Shown: positions 26,037-36,763 of the stretch, in pieces | How positions within the stretch are numbered: the first letter of the stretch is position 1 | Layout: the number at the start of each line of letters is the position of its first letter | Assembly: GCA_022709365.1 (NCBI GenBank) | Contig: JAKLIY010000009.1 | Coordinates: 1-64,000 of the forward strand | Source of the DNA: Pseudomonadota bacterium | Lineage (GTDB): Bacteria; Pseudomonadota; Gammaproteobacteria; Competibacterales; Competibacteraceae | Length of the DNA: 64,000 nt | Direction: 5' to 3' | Position numbers and translations under genes: made by a program | The notes under the pieces: model-generated | What the model saw: only the letters and a program-made list of their open reading frames with translations | Told to the model about the DNA's origin: nothing | Database searches by the model: none

Positions 26037-29000
26037 TTATGCCGCTACACTGGCTTTTTCGCTCAAGAGAGCCAGGTGTATTTTAGCTTGTTGCTGTCGC
26101 AAATCCTGCAAGGCGCGCCGGTAGTCCAGCGGCATGATCTTGACGAACTTTGGCAATAGTTCGCACCAGTGCTCCAGCACCCGTTTAGCCGGCTCACTGC
26201 CGGTGTAAACAGCGTGGCGGGCGACCAGAATCTGGAGGCGATGAGCATCGTGCCGCAGTGGGTCGTCAGGGAGTTCGGCTTTCGCCAGGGCGCTCCAGCC
26301 ATCGTGCAGGACACGCATTTTCAGAGTGTCTTCCTGGTCGTTCAAGGTTTCCAGGGCCACCATGGCTTTGTTGGCGCGGAGGGCGAAACTGCCCTCTTCA
26401 TCCAGTACGTAGGCGACGCCACCGCTCATGCCAGCGGCAAAGTTGCGGCCCGTCGGCCCCAGCACCACCACGACACCGCCCGTCATGTATTCGCAACCGT
26501 GATCGCCCGTGCCCTCGACGACCGCCAATGCGCCGGAATTGCGCACGGCAAAGCGTTCACCGGCCACGCCCCGGAAGTAGCATTCGCCAGCAATAGCGCC
26601 ATACAGGACCGTATTGCCAACGATGATGTTGTCTTCCGCACGCAGGCGACTGGCCGGGGAGGGGGTGATGATGATGCGGCCGCCAGAGAGACCCTTACCG
26701 ACATAGTCATTGGCCTGGCCGGTCAGGTCGAGAGTGACGCCCCGGGCCAGGAACGCGCCAAAACTTTGGCCAGCAGTGCCGGTGAGACGAATCTGGATCG
26801 TGTCATCCGGTAACCCGGTATGACCGTAACGGCGAGCGACCTGACCGGACAGCATAGCGCCAGTGGTGCGGTCGGTATTGCGGATCGGCGTGTCGATCCG
26901 CACTGTCTGACGGGCGTCCAATGCAGGACGGGCTTGGGCAATGAGGCGATGATCCAGCACGCCGTCCAGTCCGTGGTTCTGCTCTTCGCAATGGTAAACA
27001 GCAACGCCGGGACCGACGGGGGGGGCAGCCAGCAGGCGGCTGAAGTCCAGTCCCCGCGCTTTCCAGTGATGAATGGCGCGGCGCATATCGAGCTTGTCAG
27101 TACGGCCAATCATCTCATCAAAGGTGCGGAAGCCGAGCTGCGCCATCAGTTCCCGCACTTCCTGAATTAGGAAGGTGAAGAAGTTGATGATATGGGCGGG
27201 CTGACCGGGAAAACGCTTGCGCAGTTCCGTGTCCTGGGTGGCGACACCGACCGGGCAAGTATTGAGATGACATTTGCGCATCATTACGCAACCAGCGGCA
27301 ATCAGTGCGCCGGTGCCGAAGCCAAATTCGTCCGCGCCCAGTAATGCGCCAATGACGATGTCGCGGCCGGTCCGTAACCCGCCGTCGACCTGGACGGCAA
27401 TGCGGCCCCGCAGGAAGTTGCGTACCAGCGTCTGATGCGTTTCAGCCAGACCGATTTCCCAAGGCGAACCGGCGTTTTGAATCGAGGTGATCGGGCTGGC
27501 GCCGGTGCCACCGTCTTCGCCGGAAATGGTGACGTGATCGGCATGAGCCTTGGCGACGCCCGCCGCGACGGTGCCGACCCCGATTTCCGAGACCAGCTTG
27601 ACGCTGATCAGGGCTTTGGGGTTGGCGTTCTTCAGGTCGAAAATCAGTTGCGCCAGATCTTCGATGGAATAGATGTCGTGATGGGGCGGCGGGGAAATCA
27701 GGCCGACGCCGGGCGTCGAATGGCGCACCCGGGCAATCCAGTCGTTGACCTTGTGCCCAGGTAATTGACCGCCTTCGCCGGGTTTCGCCCCTTGCGCCAT
27801 TTTGATTTGCAGGATGTCGGCATTGACCAGGTACTCGGTCGTGACGCCGAAACGGCCAGAGGCGACCTGCTTGATCGCTGACCGGGTGGAATCGCCGGTG
27901 TCCAGCGGCGTATAGCGCACCGGATCTTCGCCGCCCTCGCCGGTGTTGGACTTGGCACCCAGCCGATTCATGGCGATGGCCAGCGTGGTGTGCGCTTCCC
28001 AGGAGATGGAGCCGAAGGACATGGCACCCGTTGCCAAGCGGCGGACGATTTCGCTGGCCGGCTCCACTTCGTCCAGCGACAGCGGCTGGTTGGCCAAGCG
28101 GAACTCGAACAGGCCGCGCAGATTGCGCAAATGATCGCGCTGGTCGTTCATCGTCCGGCTGTAGACCTTGAACTGTTCGTAATCACCGGAACGCACGGCG
28201 TGTTGCAGCAAGGAAATGGTTTCCGGGGTCCAGGCGTGTTCTTCGCCGCGCAGTCGGAAAGCCAGTTCGCCGCCGACATCCAGGTGGTTACGGTAAAGCG
28301 GGGCATTGCCGAATGCCTGCCGGTGGCGACGAACGGTTTCCTGGGCGACTTCGCTCAGGCCCACCCCTTCGATGACGCTCTGGGTGCCGGTGAAGTAGCG
28401 GTCGATGAACTCGCTGGACAAACCCACCGCTTCGAAAATCTGCGCGCCGCAGTAGGACTGGTAGGTGGAGATGCCCATTTTCGACATGACCTTGAGAATG
28501 CCCTTGGACACCGCCTTGGTGTAGTGTTCGTGCGCTTCCGCTTCGCTCATTCGGGGCATCAGGTGGGGCAGGGCAGACGAAATCGTGTCGAAAGCGAGCC
28601 AGGGATTAATCGCTTCCGCGCCATAGCCGGCCAGCAGACAAAAATCGTGAACCCGTTTGGCTTCGCCGGTTTCCACCACCAGGCCGACTTCGGTACGCAA
28701 CCCGGCGCGGATGAGATGGTGATGAACGGCGGCAGTGGCCAGCAGCGCGGGAATGGCGATGTGGTCGGCATCCAGGTTCCGGTCGGAGAGAATCAGGATA
28801 TTGTTGCCTTGGCGCACGACATCGGCGGCCTCGCGGCAGAGGTCTTCCAAAGCGCGGGCCATGCCCTCCGCGCCGCGCTCGACCGGGTAACACATTCTCA
28901 GCGTGGCGGTGCGGAACGCCCGATCAACGTGGTATTCGATGCGGCGGATGCGCTCCAGATCCACGTTGTCGAGAATGGGCCGCTTGACTTCCAGCCGCTT

Positions 29001-30689
29001 GTGGGAGCCGCCGCTTTCCAGATCCAGCAGGTTGGGGCGCGGGCCGATAAAGGAGACCAGCGACATCACCAGTTCCTCGCGGATCGGGTCGATGGGCGGA
29101 TTGGTGACTTGGGCGAACTTCTGCTTGAAGTAGTCCGACAGCAATTTAGGCCGGTTCGAGAGGACCGCCGGCGGAATGTCACGGCCCATCGAGCTGATCG
29201 GATCTTCACTGCTGATCGCCATAGGCGTCAGGAAGGCGCGCACGTCTTCCTGGGTATAGCCGAAGGCTTGCTGGCGGTGAAGCAGGGTCTGCGGGTCGGG
29301 GGCCATCGGGCCGACTTCCGTCGGCAAGTCTTTCAGGTGAATCTGCGTCGTATCCAGCCAGGTTTGATAGGGATGCGCGGAGGCGAGTTGTTCCTTGATT
29401 TCACCGTCGTCGATAATGCGGCCCTGTTCCAGGTCGATCAACAGCATCCGCCCGGGCTGGAGACGCCATTTTTTGACGATTTTCTCTTCGGGAATGGGCA
29501 GGACGCCGCTTTCCGAGGACAGAATCACTTGATCGTCATCGGTGACCAGGTAGCGCGCCGGACGCAGGCCGTTACGGTCGAGGGTCGCGCCAATGCGGCG
29601 GCCATCGGTAAAAGCAATCGCGGCGGGACCATCCCAGGGTTCCATCAGTGCAGCGTGATATTCGTAGAAAGCGCGGCGTTGAGCGTCCATCAGCGGATTG
29701 TCAGACCAAGCTTCCGGCACCATCAGCATCATGGCATGGGGCAGGGAATAGCCGCCGGCCAGCAGCAGCTCCAGGGCGTTGTCGAAGGTGGCGGAATCGG
29801 ACGCGCCGTCGCCGATCAGCGGCCAGAGTTTGTCCAAATCCGCGCCGAGCCGCTTCGAGGTCATGTTATGGCGACGAGCCAGCATCCAGTTGATGTTGCC
29901 GCGCAAGGTGTTGATTTCGCCATTGTGGCAGAGATAGCGGAACGGTTGCGCCAGCGCCCAGGTGGGGAAAGTATTGGTAGAGAAGCGTTGGTGAACCAGC
30001 GCCAGCGCCGAGGCCATGCGCGGATCATGTAGTTCCGGGTAGTAAACGCCAATGTTGCGGGCCAGGATCATGCCCTTGTAGATGATCGTTCGGGAAGAGA
30101 GCGAGGCAATATAGAACTGCTGGCGGCCCAGCAAATCACGATCCCAAATGGCGTGATGGGCGACTTTGCGAATGACGAACAGTTTGCGTTCGAAGGCGTC
30201 GGCGTCGGGGCAGTTCGCCCCGCGTTTGATAAAGACTTGGCGAACCACCGGCTCGGAGGGACGCACACTGCGGCCCAGACAGGAGTTGTCGGTGGACACA
30301 TCGCGCCAGCCCAGCAAAATTTGTCCTTCAGTGGCAATAGCGCGTTGCAGGGCGGCTTCACTTTGGGCACGGGTGTGGTTATCGCGGGGCAGAAAGACCA
30401 TGCCGACCGCGTAGTCGCTGATGGGCGGCAGTTCAATGCCTAAATCCGCGCATTCCGCCCGCAGGAAACCGTCGGGGATTTGCAGCAGGATACCCGCGCC
30501 GTCGCCGGCTAATGGATCCGCGCCGACCGCGCCGCGATGACTCAGATTGGCAAGGATTTCAAGACCTTGGCGGATCGGCTGGTGACTCTGGCGATTTTTG
30601 ATATCGACGACGAAGCCAATGCCACAGGCGTCATGTTCGTTGCGCGGGTCGTAGAGGCCCTCGGCGGGGGGTAGGCAGGCAATACTCAT
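26037..30689 (-). CDS. gltB: Glutamate synthase (NADPH) large subunit
   Basis: GltB releases ammonia from glutamine in an N-terminal glutaminase domain and channels it to 2-oxoglutarate in an FMN-containing synthase domain. The mature N-terminal nucleophile is probably Cys22 ([11 protein letters not shown]), after removal of a 21-residue propeptide as known for the family. The FMN domain has [10 protein letters not shown] and [12 protein letters not shown], and the 3Fe-4S cluster motif is [17 protein letters not shown]-terminal beta-helix (GXXG domain) with repeated glycines follows. At 1550 residues the length is typical. It is the first gene of the gltBD operon. Its upstream 135 bases also contain the hairpin that ends gdhA. 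Confidence 0.97.
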   Translation of the reverse strand: MSIACLPPAEGLYDPRNEHDACGIGFVVDIKNRQSHQPIRQGLEILANLSHRGAVGADPLAGDGAGILLQIPDGFLRAECADLGIELPPISDYAVGMVFLPRDNHTRAQSEAALQRAIATEGQILLGWRDVSTDNSCLGRSVRPSEPVVRQVFIKRGANCPDADAFERKLFVIRKVAHHAIWDRDLLGRQQFYIASLSSRTIIYKGMILARNIGVYYPELHDPRMASALALVHQRFSTNTFPTWALAQPFRYLCHNGEINTLRGNINWMLARRHNMTSKRLGADLDKLWPLIGDGASDSATFDNALELLLAGGYSLPHAMMLMVPEAWSDNPLMDAQRRAFYEYHAALMEPWDGPAAIAFTDGRRIGATLDRNGLRPARYLVTDDDQVILSSESGVLPIPEEKIVKKWRLQPGRMLLIDLEQGRIIDDGEIKEQLASAHPYQTWLDTTQIHLKDLPTEVGPMAPDPQTLLHRQQAFGYTQEDVRAFLTPMAISSEDPISSMGRDIPPAVLSNRPKLLSDYFKQKFAQVTNPPIDPIREELVMSLVSFIGPRPNLLDLESGGSHKRLEVKRPILDNVDLERIRRIEYHVDRAFRTATLRMCYPVERGAEGMARALEDLCREAADVVRQGNNILILSDRNLDADHIAIPALLATAAVHHHLIRAGLRTEVGLVVETGEAKRVHDFCLLAGYGAEAINPWLAFDTISSALPHLMPRMSEAEAHEHYTKAVSKGILKVMSKMGISTYQSYCGAQIFEAVGLSSEFIDRYFTGTQSVIEGVGLSEVAQETVRRHRQAFGNAPLYRNHLDVGGELAFRLRGEEHAWTPETISLLQHAVRSGDYEQFKVYSRTMNDQRDHLRNLRGLFEFRLANQPLSLDEVEPASEIVRRLATGAMSFGSISWEAHTTLAIAMNRLGAKSNTGEGGEDPVRYTPLDTGDSTRSAIKQVASGRFGVTTEYLVNADILQIKMAQGAKPGEGGQLPGHKVNDWIARVRHSTPGVGLISPPPHHDIYSIEDLAQLIFDLKNANPKALISVKLVSEIGVGTVAAGVAKAHADHVTISGEDGGTGASPITSIQNAGSPWEIGLAETHQTLVRNFLRGRIAVQVDGGLRTGRDIVIGALLGADEFGFGTGALIAAGCVMMRKCHLNTCPVGVATQDTELRKRFPGQPAHIINFFTFLIQEVRELMAQLGFRTFDEMIGRTDKLDMRRAIHHWKARGLDFSRLLAAPPVGPGVAVYHCEEQNHGLDGVLDHRLIAQARPALDARQTVRIDTPIRNTDRTTGAMLSGQVARRYGHTGLPDDTIQIRLTGTAGQSFGAFLARGVTLDLTGQANDYVGKGLSGGRIIITPSPASRLRAEDNIIVGNTVLYGAIAGECYFRGVAGERFAVRNSGALAVVEGTGDHGCEYMTGGVVVVLGPTGRNFAAGMSGGVAYVLDEEGSFALRANKAMVALETLNDQEDTLKMRVLHDGWSALAKAELPDDPLRHDAHRLQILVARHAVYTGSEPAKRVLEHWCELLPKFVKIMPLDYRRALQDLRQQQAKIHLALLSEKASVAA

Positions 30690-30773
30690 AAGTGTTCCTC
30701 AAATAACAGCGACTATTCTTAAACCATACTCTAACGACCCGATGGCTATTCACGCAACCGCCAGGATGTCGGC

Positions 30774-30807
30774 GTCGTCGGCTTTGGCCAATAGCCTGGC
30801 CGACGAC
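30774..30807 (-). terminator. Hairpin between gdhA and gltB
   Basis: GTCGTCGGC (30774-30782) is perfectly repeated in inverted form as GCCGACGAC (30799-30807), with inner partial pairing TTGGCC/GGCC. It stands 18 bases after the gdhA stop, on the side where that transcript should end, and upstream of the gltB promoter. Confidence 0.55.
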
Positions 30808-30824
30808 GAAGGATTAACCGAAGA

Positions 30825-32180
30825 TCACACGACGCCTTGATCAATCATGGCATCAGCCACCTTGCGGAAACCGGCGATGTTGGCGCCCAGCACCAGGTTG
30901 CCCGGTGACCCGTATTCCCTGGCGGTCTCGCTGGCGGTGTGGTAGATGTTTTCCATGATCCGCTTGAGCTTGGCGTCCACTTCCTCAAAGCTCCATTGAA
31001 TCATGCTGGCGTTTTGGCTCATCTCCAACTGGCTGGTGGCGACGCCGCCGGCGTTGGCCGCTTTGGCCGGACCGTAGGCGATGCCGGAAGCCAGGAACTT
31101 GTCAATAGCACCTGCGGAGGATGGCATATTGGCGCCCTCGGAGATGCAAATGCAGCCGTTCTTCAACAGCTCAGCCGCGTCCTCGTCGCTCACCTCATTC
31201 TGGGTCGCGCTGGGGAAAGCCGCATCACAGGGCACACTCCACACACCGTTACGTCCGGCGGGGTAGTTCTCAATCGGGGTGTAGACCGCGCCGGGACACA
31301 GTTCGACATAGCGAGTCAGCCGGGCGCGTTCAACCTCCTTGACCTGCTTGAGCAGGTTCAGGTCGATACCGCGCTCATCGTAGATCATTCCGTTAGAGTC
31401 GCTGATCGTGACCGGTTTGGCCCCGACCTGATAGAGTTTTTCCACGGTGTAGATGGAAACGTTACCGGAGCCGGATACGGCGCAAACCTTGCCTTCCAGA
31501 GAATCGCCGCGCTCAGCCAACATGTTTTGGGCGAAGTAGACTGCGCCGTAGCCGGTGGCTTCGGTCCGCGCCAGGGAGCCGCCCCAATTCAGACCCTTGC
31601 CCGTTAATACGCCTTCGTAGCGACCGGTCAGGCGCTTGTACTGTCCGTAGAGATAGCCGATTTCGCGCCCACCCACGCCAATATCGCCTGCTGGTACGTC
31701 GATAGTGGCGCCAATGTGGCGGAACAATTCGGTCATGAACGACTGGCAAAAGCGCATGATTTCATTGTCAGACTTGCCCTTGGGATCGAAGTTCGAACCC
31801 CCTTTGGCGCCGCCGATGGCCAGACCGGTCAGCGAATTTTTGAAGATCTGCTCGAAACCGAGGAATTTGATGGTGCCGGCGGTGACGTTAGGGTGGAAAC
31901 GCAAGCCACCCTTGTAGGGGCCAAGGGCTGAGTTGAATTCGATGCGGTAACCCTTGTTGACTTGCACTTGGCCGCGATCATCAATCCAGGCGACCCGAAA
32001 CAGAATTTGCCGTTCTGGTTCAACAATGCGCTGGATGATGTTGTGTTTCTGGTACTTGGGATTCCGGTCCAGTAGTGATTTGAGCGAGGACAGCACTTCT
32101 TCAGTCGCCTGGTAGAACTCGGTCTGCGCCGGGCTGGACTGCTTGAGGTAGCTGATCGTGTCGTGGATATAAGAAGACAT
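30825..32180 (-). CDS. gdhA: NADP-specific glutamate dehydrogenase
   Basis: GdhA aminates 2-oxoglutarate with ammonia and NADPH. The 451-residue protein is of the small hexameric class: YRIEFNSALGPYKGGLRFHP, the catalytic Lys region IGGAKGGSNFDPKGKSD, PAGDIGVGGREIGYLYGQY, and the dinucleotide fold VSGSGNVSIYTVEKL. Having it next to gltBD puts the high-ammonia and low-ammonia routes side by side, though each appears to have its own promoter. The 124-base leader is rich in small hairpins (CCGCCG/CGGCGG and GGGGG/CCCCC), which may affect its mRNA. Confidence 0.96.
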   Translation of the reverse strand: MSSYIHDTISYLKQSSPAQTEFYQATEEVLSSLKSLLDRNPKYQKHNIIQRIVEPERQILFRVAWIDDRGQVQVNKGYRIEFNSALGPYKGGLRFHPNVTAGTIKFLGFEQIFKNSLTGLAIGGAKGGSNFDPKGKSDNEIMRFCQSFMTELFRHIGATIDVPAGDIGVGGREIGYLYGQYKRLTGRYEGVLTGKGLNWGGSLARTEATGYGAVYFAQNMLAERGDSLEGKVCAVSGSGNVSIYTVEKLYQVGAKPVTISDSNGMIYDERGIDLNLLKQVKEVERARLTRYVELCPGAVYTPIENYPAGRNGVWSVPCDAAFPSATQNEVSDEDAAELLKNGCICISEGANMPSSAGAIDKFLASGIAYGPAKAANAGGVATSQLEMSQNASMIQWSFEEVDAKLKRIMENIYHTASETAREYGSPGNLVLGANIAGFRKVADAMIDQGVV

Positions 32181-32258
32181 ACGGGAATTTTCCCTCGGGG
32201 TATTTTTTTGGAGTCGCGAACAATCGCCCGGGGGGATGCCCCCGCCGAAGCGGCGGAA

Positions 32259-32284
32259 GTTTACTGCTTTCGTGTGCGGTAAAC
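32259..32284 (-). terminator. Hairpin after the recombinase gene
   Basis: GTTTACTGC (32259-32267) and GCGGTAAAC (32276-32284) pair over nine bases with one G-T wobble, 20 bases beyond the recombinase stop. Two further GC-rich hairpins follow at about 32228-32256. No T-run is seen, so some of these may belong to the gdhA leader instead. Confidence 0.4.
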
Positions 32285-32304
32285 CAAAGCATTTGGGATG
32301 TTCA

Positions 32305-33471
32305 TCATTCTTTCAGCCGATGGCGTTCCATCGCTTCATGCCAATCCTTCTCTTCAGCGTGCAGGTAGAGACCGGTGGTATCTATCCGGGCATGGCGGGC
32401 ATTGCGTTGTAAAAATTGAATGTCGATGCCAGCGTCGGCCTGATGGGTGATGCTGGTATGGCGAAACCAGTGAGTGGACGCCCGCCGCAGTTTATCCGCT
32501 TGATAGGTGTCGGTCGTAGCCAAGCGGTCGGCTGCCTTGGTCACCAAATCTTTGACAATCCGATAGATCATATTGTCGCCGATGCCGCTGGTTCCTTTCA
32601 GATTCATCACCAGCGGGGTGGATTCTTCCGGGGCGGGCAGGGTGGGCAGGCCATAAAATCGACGATAGTCGCTGAGGGCATTGAGCATGTCCTGATTGAC
32701 CGGCACCCGGGCTTCCTTGCGGCCCTTGCCGATGACTTGCCACCACCAGCGATCGCGTACCCGAACAAAACTGCCCATGGTGTGTTCAGCCACTTCGCTG
32801 ACCCGGGGACCCAACAGGTAGAGCAGGGCCACCAAATAACGGGCGCGGGCGTAATGCTGATAATCCCGTTCGGTTTCGCGAGGTAATTCCTCTACTGTCG
32901 TCAGCAACACCTGCCATTGGTCGTGTTCCAGAAACCGCTCAATCTCGCGCAGGGGCTGTGTGTTCCGACCCCGCCGCCGGGCCAGTGATAGTGGGTTGCC
33001 GGCCAAGTAGCCCGCCTTGACCAGGTAACTGAATAACGAGTTGATGATCAGCAGCGCCTGTTTACGGCTGGTCGGCTGGAGTGGTCCCAGAAAGGGTCGC
33101 CATTGGGGGTTGAAGCGGGGAACACGGGGGCCACACCAGCGGTTGCGGGGTTGCGGGTCGGCGAGGAAGGTTTCATAGAGCAGACAATCCTCACGGGTCA
33201 GGCTGGACAGTGGTTTGCCGCGCTCCAGCAGCGCCCAGAGCAACAGGCGTTCGGCTTCCTTGCGGTAGTTGCGCAGGGTTTGTGGCGAGTCGTGAAATTC
33301 GGCTAGCCAGGCGCGCACCGCTTCAAGGTCGTTGCTGGCGGCCAACTGGCAAACCACGTCCGTCCGGGCGCGGTTGCTGCCCGCCCGGCCGTCAAATCCG
33401 TCCGGCGTCCGCAGGCGTTCCAGAGGGATCGGGTCGGTGAGAGGCACCGGCGTTGAAAGTACCGTGTTCAT
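32305..33471 (-). CDS. Tyrosine recombinase / site-specific integrase
   Basis: The start at ATG 33471 is preferred over the longest frame, because the 53 residues before it do not look like protein. That gives 388 residues with a SAM-like core-binding domain (about residues 45-170) and a catalytic domain. Visible catalytic residues are Arg in LLGPRVSEVAEH, Lys in VIGKGRKEARVP, HWFRHTSITH (His-x-x-Arg), HARIDTTGLYLHAE with the second His and the Tyr nucleophile. It is longer than XerC/D. No tRNA, attachment repeat or phage gene is seen next to it. It may be a stable chromosomal recombinase or the remnant of an integration event that altered the ATPase operon beyond. Confidence 0.85.
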   Translation of the reverse strand: MNTVLSTPVPLTDPIPLERLRTPDGFDGRAGSNRARTDVVCQLAASNDLEAVRAWLAEFHDSPQTLRNYRKEAERLLLWALLERGKPLSSLTREDCLLYETFLADPQPRNRWCGPRVPRFNPQWRPFLGPLQPTSRKQALLIINSLFSYLVKAGYLAGNPLSLARRRGRNTQPLREIERFLEHDQWQVLLTTVEELPRETERDYQHYARARYLVALLYLLGPRVSEVAEHTMGSFVRVRDRWWWQVIGKGRKEARVPVNQDMLNALSDYRRFYGLPTLPAPEESTPLVMNLKGTSGIGDNMIYRIVKDLVTKAADRLATTDTYQADKLRRASTHWFRHTSITHQADAGIDIQFLQRNARHARIDTTGLYLHAEEKDWHEAMERHRLKE

Positions 33472-33649
33472 GGCGGGATGGGCATTCTCGCAGCTTGAGG
33501 GTTGATCGCCCGTATGGGTTATGATTGCACCGACGCGGGCGCGGTCCGCATGGTTATGATGAACAGTATAAAGAGGGGGAGTGGACAGTGCACAGCGGTA
33601 ACCGACGACTGGCCACTCACTACTCATCACACGTCAACGGGAGAGCGTG

Positions 33650-36292
33650 ATGGCGGCAATCGATGCACAGGTGAGTACGGGGCTGGCGGGATTGGATCGG
33701 GTGTTCCGGGGCATCATGGCGGGCGACAACATCGTTTGGCAAGTGGATGGCATTGATGATTATCGGCCGCTGGTCGAGCCGTTTTGTCGCTACGCGATAG
33801 AGAAGGGCCGTAAGCTGGTGTACTTCCATTTTGCCCGCCATGCAGCGCTGGTTCCGGAAGGGCCGGGGGTGGACGTGCGTGTGCTGGATCCCGGCGAGGG
33901 ATTCGAGCCGTTTCTGGCAGCCATTCATCAGACTATCGAACAGACCGGGCGTGGCGCTTACTATGTGTTTGATGGCCTGTCCGACCTAGTCGCAGATTGG
34001 TACAGCGATGAAATGCTCGGCAATTTCTTCATGCTGACCTGTCCCTATCTGTATGACTTGGAGACTGTGGCGTATTTCGCGCTACTGCGCGGTCATCATT
34101 CTTTTCACGCAACCGGGCCGATCCTCGATACCACCCAGTTGTTTAATGATATTTACCGCCATCAGGGCGAGCTTTATGTGCGGCCGCTGAAAGTCCAGCA
34201 ACGCTATTCACCGACCATGCACATGCTGCATGTGTGGCGGGGCGATGAATTTACCCCGGTGACCGACAGCATCACTATCTCCGAAATCCTGACCAAGTTC
34301 CCCTGGTCCGGGTTGAAGACCAACGATCCCCGGCTGGATATCTGGAATCGCACCTTCCTGGAAGCGGAGGAGGTGGTCGCGGCAGAGCGCGACCATGCGC
34401 ATGTCGCTGATCTGGCGCGCGATCTGCTGCAACACACGTTGCGGATGACCGTGTCGCGGGATGATCGGGTCATTCGGCTGGCGGAACAGTATTTGACGCT
34501 CAGCGATGTCTTGGCCATTAAGCGGCGGATGATCGGCACCGGACTGATTGGCGGCAAGACTGTCGGTTTATTGCTGGCGCGGGCGATTTTGAAGCGGACT
34601 CATGAGCGCTGGAATGAGTTGCTGGAAATTCATGATTCATTCTTCGTCGGTTCCGATGTGTTCTACAGCTATCTGGTGCGTAACGGTTGTTGGTGGGTGC
34701 GGGAGAAGCAGAAGCATCCGGCAACCTTTCTGGATGGGGCGGAGACGGCGCGGCGACGCATCCTGCGCGGCGATTTTCCCGACTATATCCTGAAACAGTT
34801 TTCCGACATGCTGGATTACTTTGGCCAATCGCCGATCATCGTCCGCTCCAGCAGTTTGCTGGAAGATAACTTCGGCAACGCTTTTGCCGGCAAGTATGAC
34901 AGCGTGTTCTGCGTCAATCAGGGGCCGCGCGAGAAGCGGCTGGAAGACCTGCTATCGGCGGTGCGCACCATCTACGCCAGCACGATGAGCGAGCGGGCGC
35001 TGATGTACCGGGCGCGGCGCGGGATTTTGGATCGTGATGAGCAGATGGGGTTGCTGGTGCAGCGGGTGTCCGGTTCGCAGCAGGGCAGCCTGTTCTATCC
35101 GCATGTGGCTGGAGTGGGGCTGTCGTTCAATCCTTATGTATGGAGCGAGCAGATTGATCCGGCGGCGGGCATGGTGCGTCTGGTGCTGGGGCTGGGAACG
35201 CGGGCGGTGGATCGTTCGGATGATGATTACACGCGGGTCGTGTCGCTGAGCGATCCGGAGCGGCGTCCGGAAAGTCATTTTGACAGTGTTCGCCAGTATG
35301 CCCAGAAGCGGATTGATGTGCTGGATTTGGAAGATAACCAGTTGACAACCAAGCAGTTCGCCGAGGTCGCCAAACTCAGTCCGCATTTGCCGCTGTCCAT
35401 GCTGGCTTCGGTGGATGATGAATTGGAACAACGGGCGCGGGAACGGGGGATGAAAGAGGTGTTCCCCTGGGTGCTGACGTTCGAGTCTTTGCTGCGAAAT
35501 ACGCCGTTTGTCGCCGACCTGCGGGAAATGCTCAAAACCTTGCAGCAAGCTTATGATTACCCTGTGGATGTGGAATTTACCGCCAATTTTATCAATGACC
35601 AGCATTACCGGATTGATCTGGTGCAATGTCGGCCATTCCAGGTGCGTGAAGCCGGCACCATCCCTAATCCGCCGACGCACATCGCCCCGGAGCAGTTGGT
35701 CATGGAGGCGCATGGCGCGGTGATCGGTCATAGCCGGATTGGCACCATTGATCGGCTGGTTTATGTCGTTCCCCGTGTTTACAGCCAGTTACCGTTGAAT
35801 GACCGGCATAAAATCGCCCGACTGATAGGGCAGATTACGCGACTGCGCGAGCCTGGGGCGACCAAGACCCTTCTGCTGATCGGGCCGGGTCGCTGGGGGA
35901 CTACGTCGCCGGAATTGGGCGTCCCGGTGCGGTTCGCGGAAATTAATAACGCCGCAGTGTTATGCGAGATGGTGGCCATGCACGAAGGGCTGGTGCCGGA
36001 TGTGTCGCTGGGAACGCACTTCTTTAGCGATCTGGTGGAGACGGATATTTTGTATCTGGCGGTTTTCCCGCAGCGGCAGGATAACCGGTTGAACGAAGCG
36101 TTTTTCGATCAGCAGCCTAACCGGCTGGCGGAGTTGCTGCCGAACGTTGCGGAATGGGCGGATTGCGTGCGGGTGATTGATCTACCGAATGAGCAGTGTC
36201 AATCGGTGTTGAGGTTGAACGCTAATACGCTCAAGCAGAATGTGTTCTGTTATTTGGACGATATAGGGCAAGCGCCATTGGAGAAAAATTGA
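33650..36292 (+). CDS. KaiC-like pseudo-ATPase fused to a PEP synthase-type ATP-grasp domain
   Basis: The N-terminal part (about residues 1-210) begins STGLAGLDRVFRGIMAGDNIVWQV, which follows the KaiC/RecA pattern of a GLD motif before the P-loop. The GxxGxGKT loop itself is missing, so this domain probably no longer hydrolyses ATP. The second part (about 285-665) is the PEP/pyruvate-binding domain of pyruvate phosphate dikinase and PEP synthase (GTGLIGGKTVGLLLAR, IIVRSSSLLEDNFGNAFAGKYDSV, ending LVQCRPFQV). A C-terminal region follows (GPGRWGTTSPELGVPV, near 745). The phosphohistidine swivelling domain and the PEP-binding barrel of true PEP synthase are absent. ATG 33650 follows GGGAGAG and is better than the GTG just before it. 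The reaction is unknown. Confidence 0.7.
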   Translation: MAAIDAQVSTGLAGLDRVFRGIMAGDNIVWQVDGIDDYRPLVEPFCRYAIEKGRKLVYFHFARHAALVPEGPGVDVRVLDPGEGFEPFLAAIHQTIEQTGRGAYYVFDGLSDLVADWYSDEMLGNFFMLTCPYLYDLETVAYFALLRGHHSFHATGPILDTTQLFNDIYRHQGELYVRPLKVQQRYSPTMHMLHVWRGDEFTPVTDSITISEILTKFPWSGLKTNDPRLDIWNRTFLEAEEVVAAERDHAHVADLARDLLQHTLRMTVSRDDRVIRLAEQYLTLSDVLAIKRRMIGTGLIGGKTVGLLLARAILKRTHERWNELLEIHDSFFVGSDVFYSYLVRNGCWWVREKQKHPATFLDGAETARRRILRGDFPDYILKQFSDMLDYFGQSPIIVRSSSLLEDNFGNAFAGKYDSVFCVNQGPREKRLEDLLSAVRTIYASTMSERALMYRARRGILDRDEQMGLLVQRVSGSQQGSLFYPHVAGVGLSFNPYVWSEQIDPAAGMVRLVLGLGTRAVDRSDDDYTRVVSLSDPERRPESHFDSVRQYAQKRIDVLDLEDNQLTTKQFAEVAKLSPHLPLSMLASVDDELEQRARERGMKEVFPWVLTFESLLRNTPFVADLREMLKTLQQAYDYPVDVEFTANFINDQHYRIDLVQCRPFQVREAGTIPNPPTHIAPEQLVMEAHGAVIGHSRIGTIDRLVYVVPRVYSQLPLNDRHKIARLIGQITRLREPGATKTLLLIGPGRWGTTSPELGVPVRFAEINNAAVLCEMVAMHEGLVPDVSLGTHFFSDLVETDILYLAVFPQRQDNRLNEAFFDQQPNRLAELLPNVAEWADCVRVIDLPNEQCQSVLRLNANTLKQNVFCYLDDIGQAPLEKN

Positions 36293-36370
36293 AAGTTGGC
36301 GCACGGCGATCCGGTGCGTGATTGCGGGGGACTGTTGACCGTTTCGACGATTTAAGCAGGGCGCGGCGAG

Positions 36371-36763
36371 ATGATGCGCTTGAAGGTGTTGACGCCGGTT
36401 CAAACGCTGGTGGATGAACCGGCCAGCCGAATTCATGCCGAGGGGCTGGAAGGGTCCTTCTGCCTGTTGCCCCGTCACCGTGACTGGGTGGCGGCCCTGA
36501 TGCCGGGCATTGTCGGTTTCACAACGGTTGAAGGTCAGGAGCGGTTTCTGGCGGTCGATCAGGGTGTTTTGACCAAACGCGGTTCCGAGGTGCTCATTGC
36601 CGTGCGGCGGGCCGTGCGGGAAGATGATCTCAGTCGGCTGCGGCAAGTGGTGGAAAACGAGTTCCGCCAACTGGATGAACAGGAAAAAATAACCCGTAGC
36701 GCCCTGGCTCGACTGGAAGCGGGAATGATTCGACGATTTCTGGAATGGGGGGATCAGCGATGA
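36371..36763 (+). CDS. atpC: N-type ATPase epsilon subunit
   Basis: The 130-residue protein has the N-ATPase form of epsilon: LKVLTPVQTLVDEPASRIHAE, then SFCLLPRHRDWVAAL, and a helical C terminus ending RSALARLEAGMIRRFLEWG. In the usual N-ATPase operon (atpDCQRBEFAG) the beta gene atpD stands directly before this one. Here the 78 bases upstream hold no trace of it, and the previous gene is the KaiC/PEP-synthase-like hybrid. The stop overlaps the atpQ start (ATGA). Confidence 0.85.
   Translation: MMRLKVLTPVQTLVDEPASRIHAEGLEGSFCLLPRHRDWVAALMPGIVGFTTVEGQERFLAVDQGVLTKRGSEVLIAVRRAVREDDLSRLRQVVENEFRQLDEQEKITRSALARLEAGMIRRFLEWGDQR

Noticed and set aside
27990..30032. Open frame of 680 codons on the plus strand opposite gltB
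   Set aside because: It is the antisense shadow of the G/C-rich gltB gene. It has no ribosome binding site and its product, full of Gln, Arg and His, resembles no protein family.
32305..33471. Integrated prophage or genomic island around the tyrosine recombinase
   Set aside because: No phage genes, tRNA, attachment repeats or transfer genes were seen on either side; only the lone recombinase supports it.
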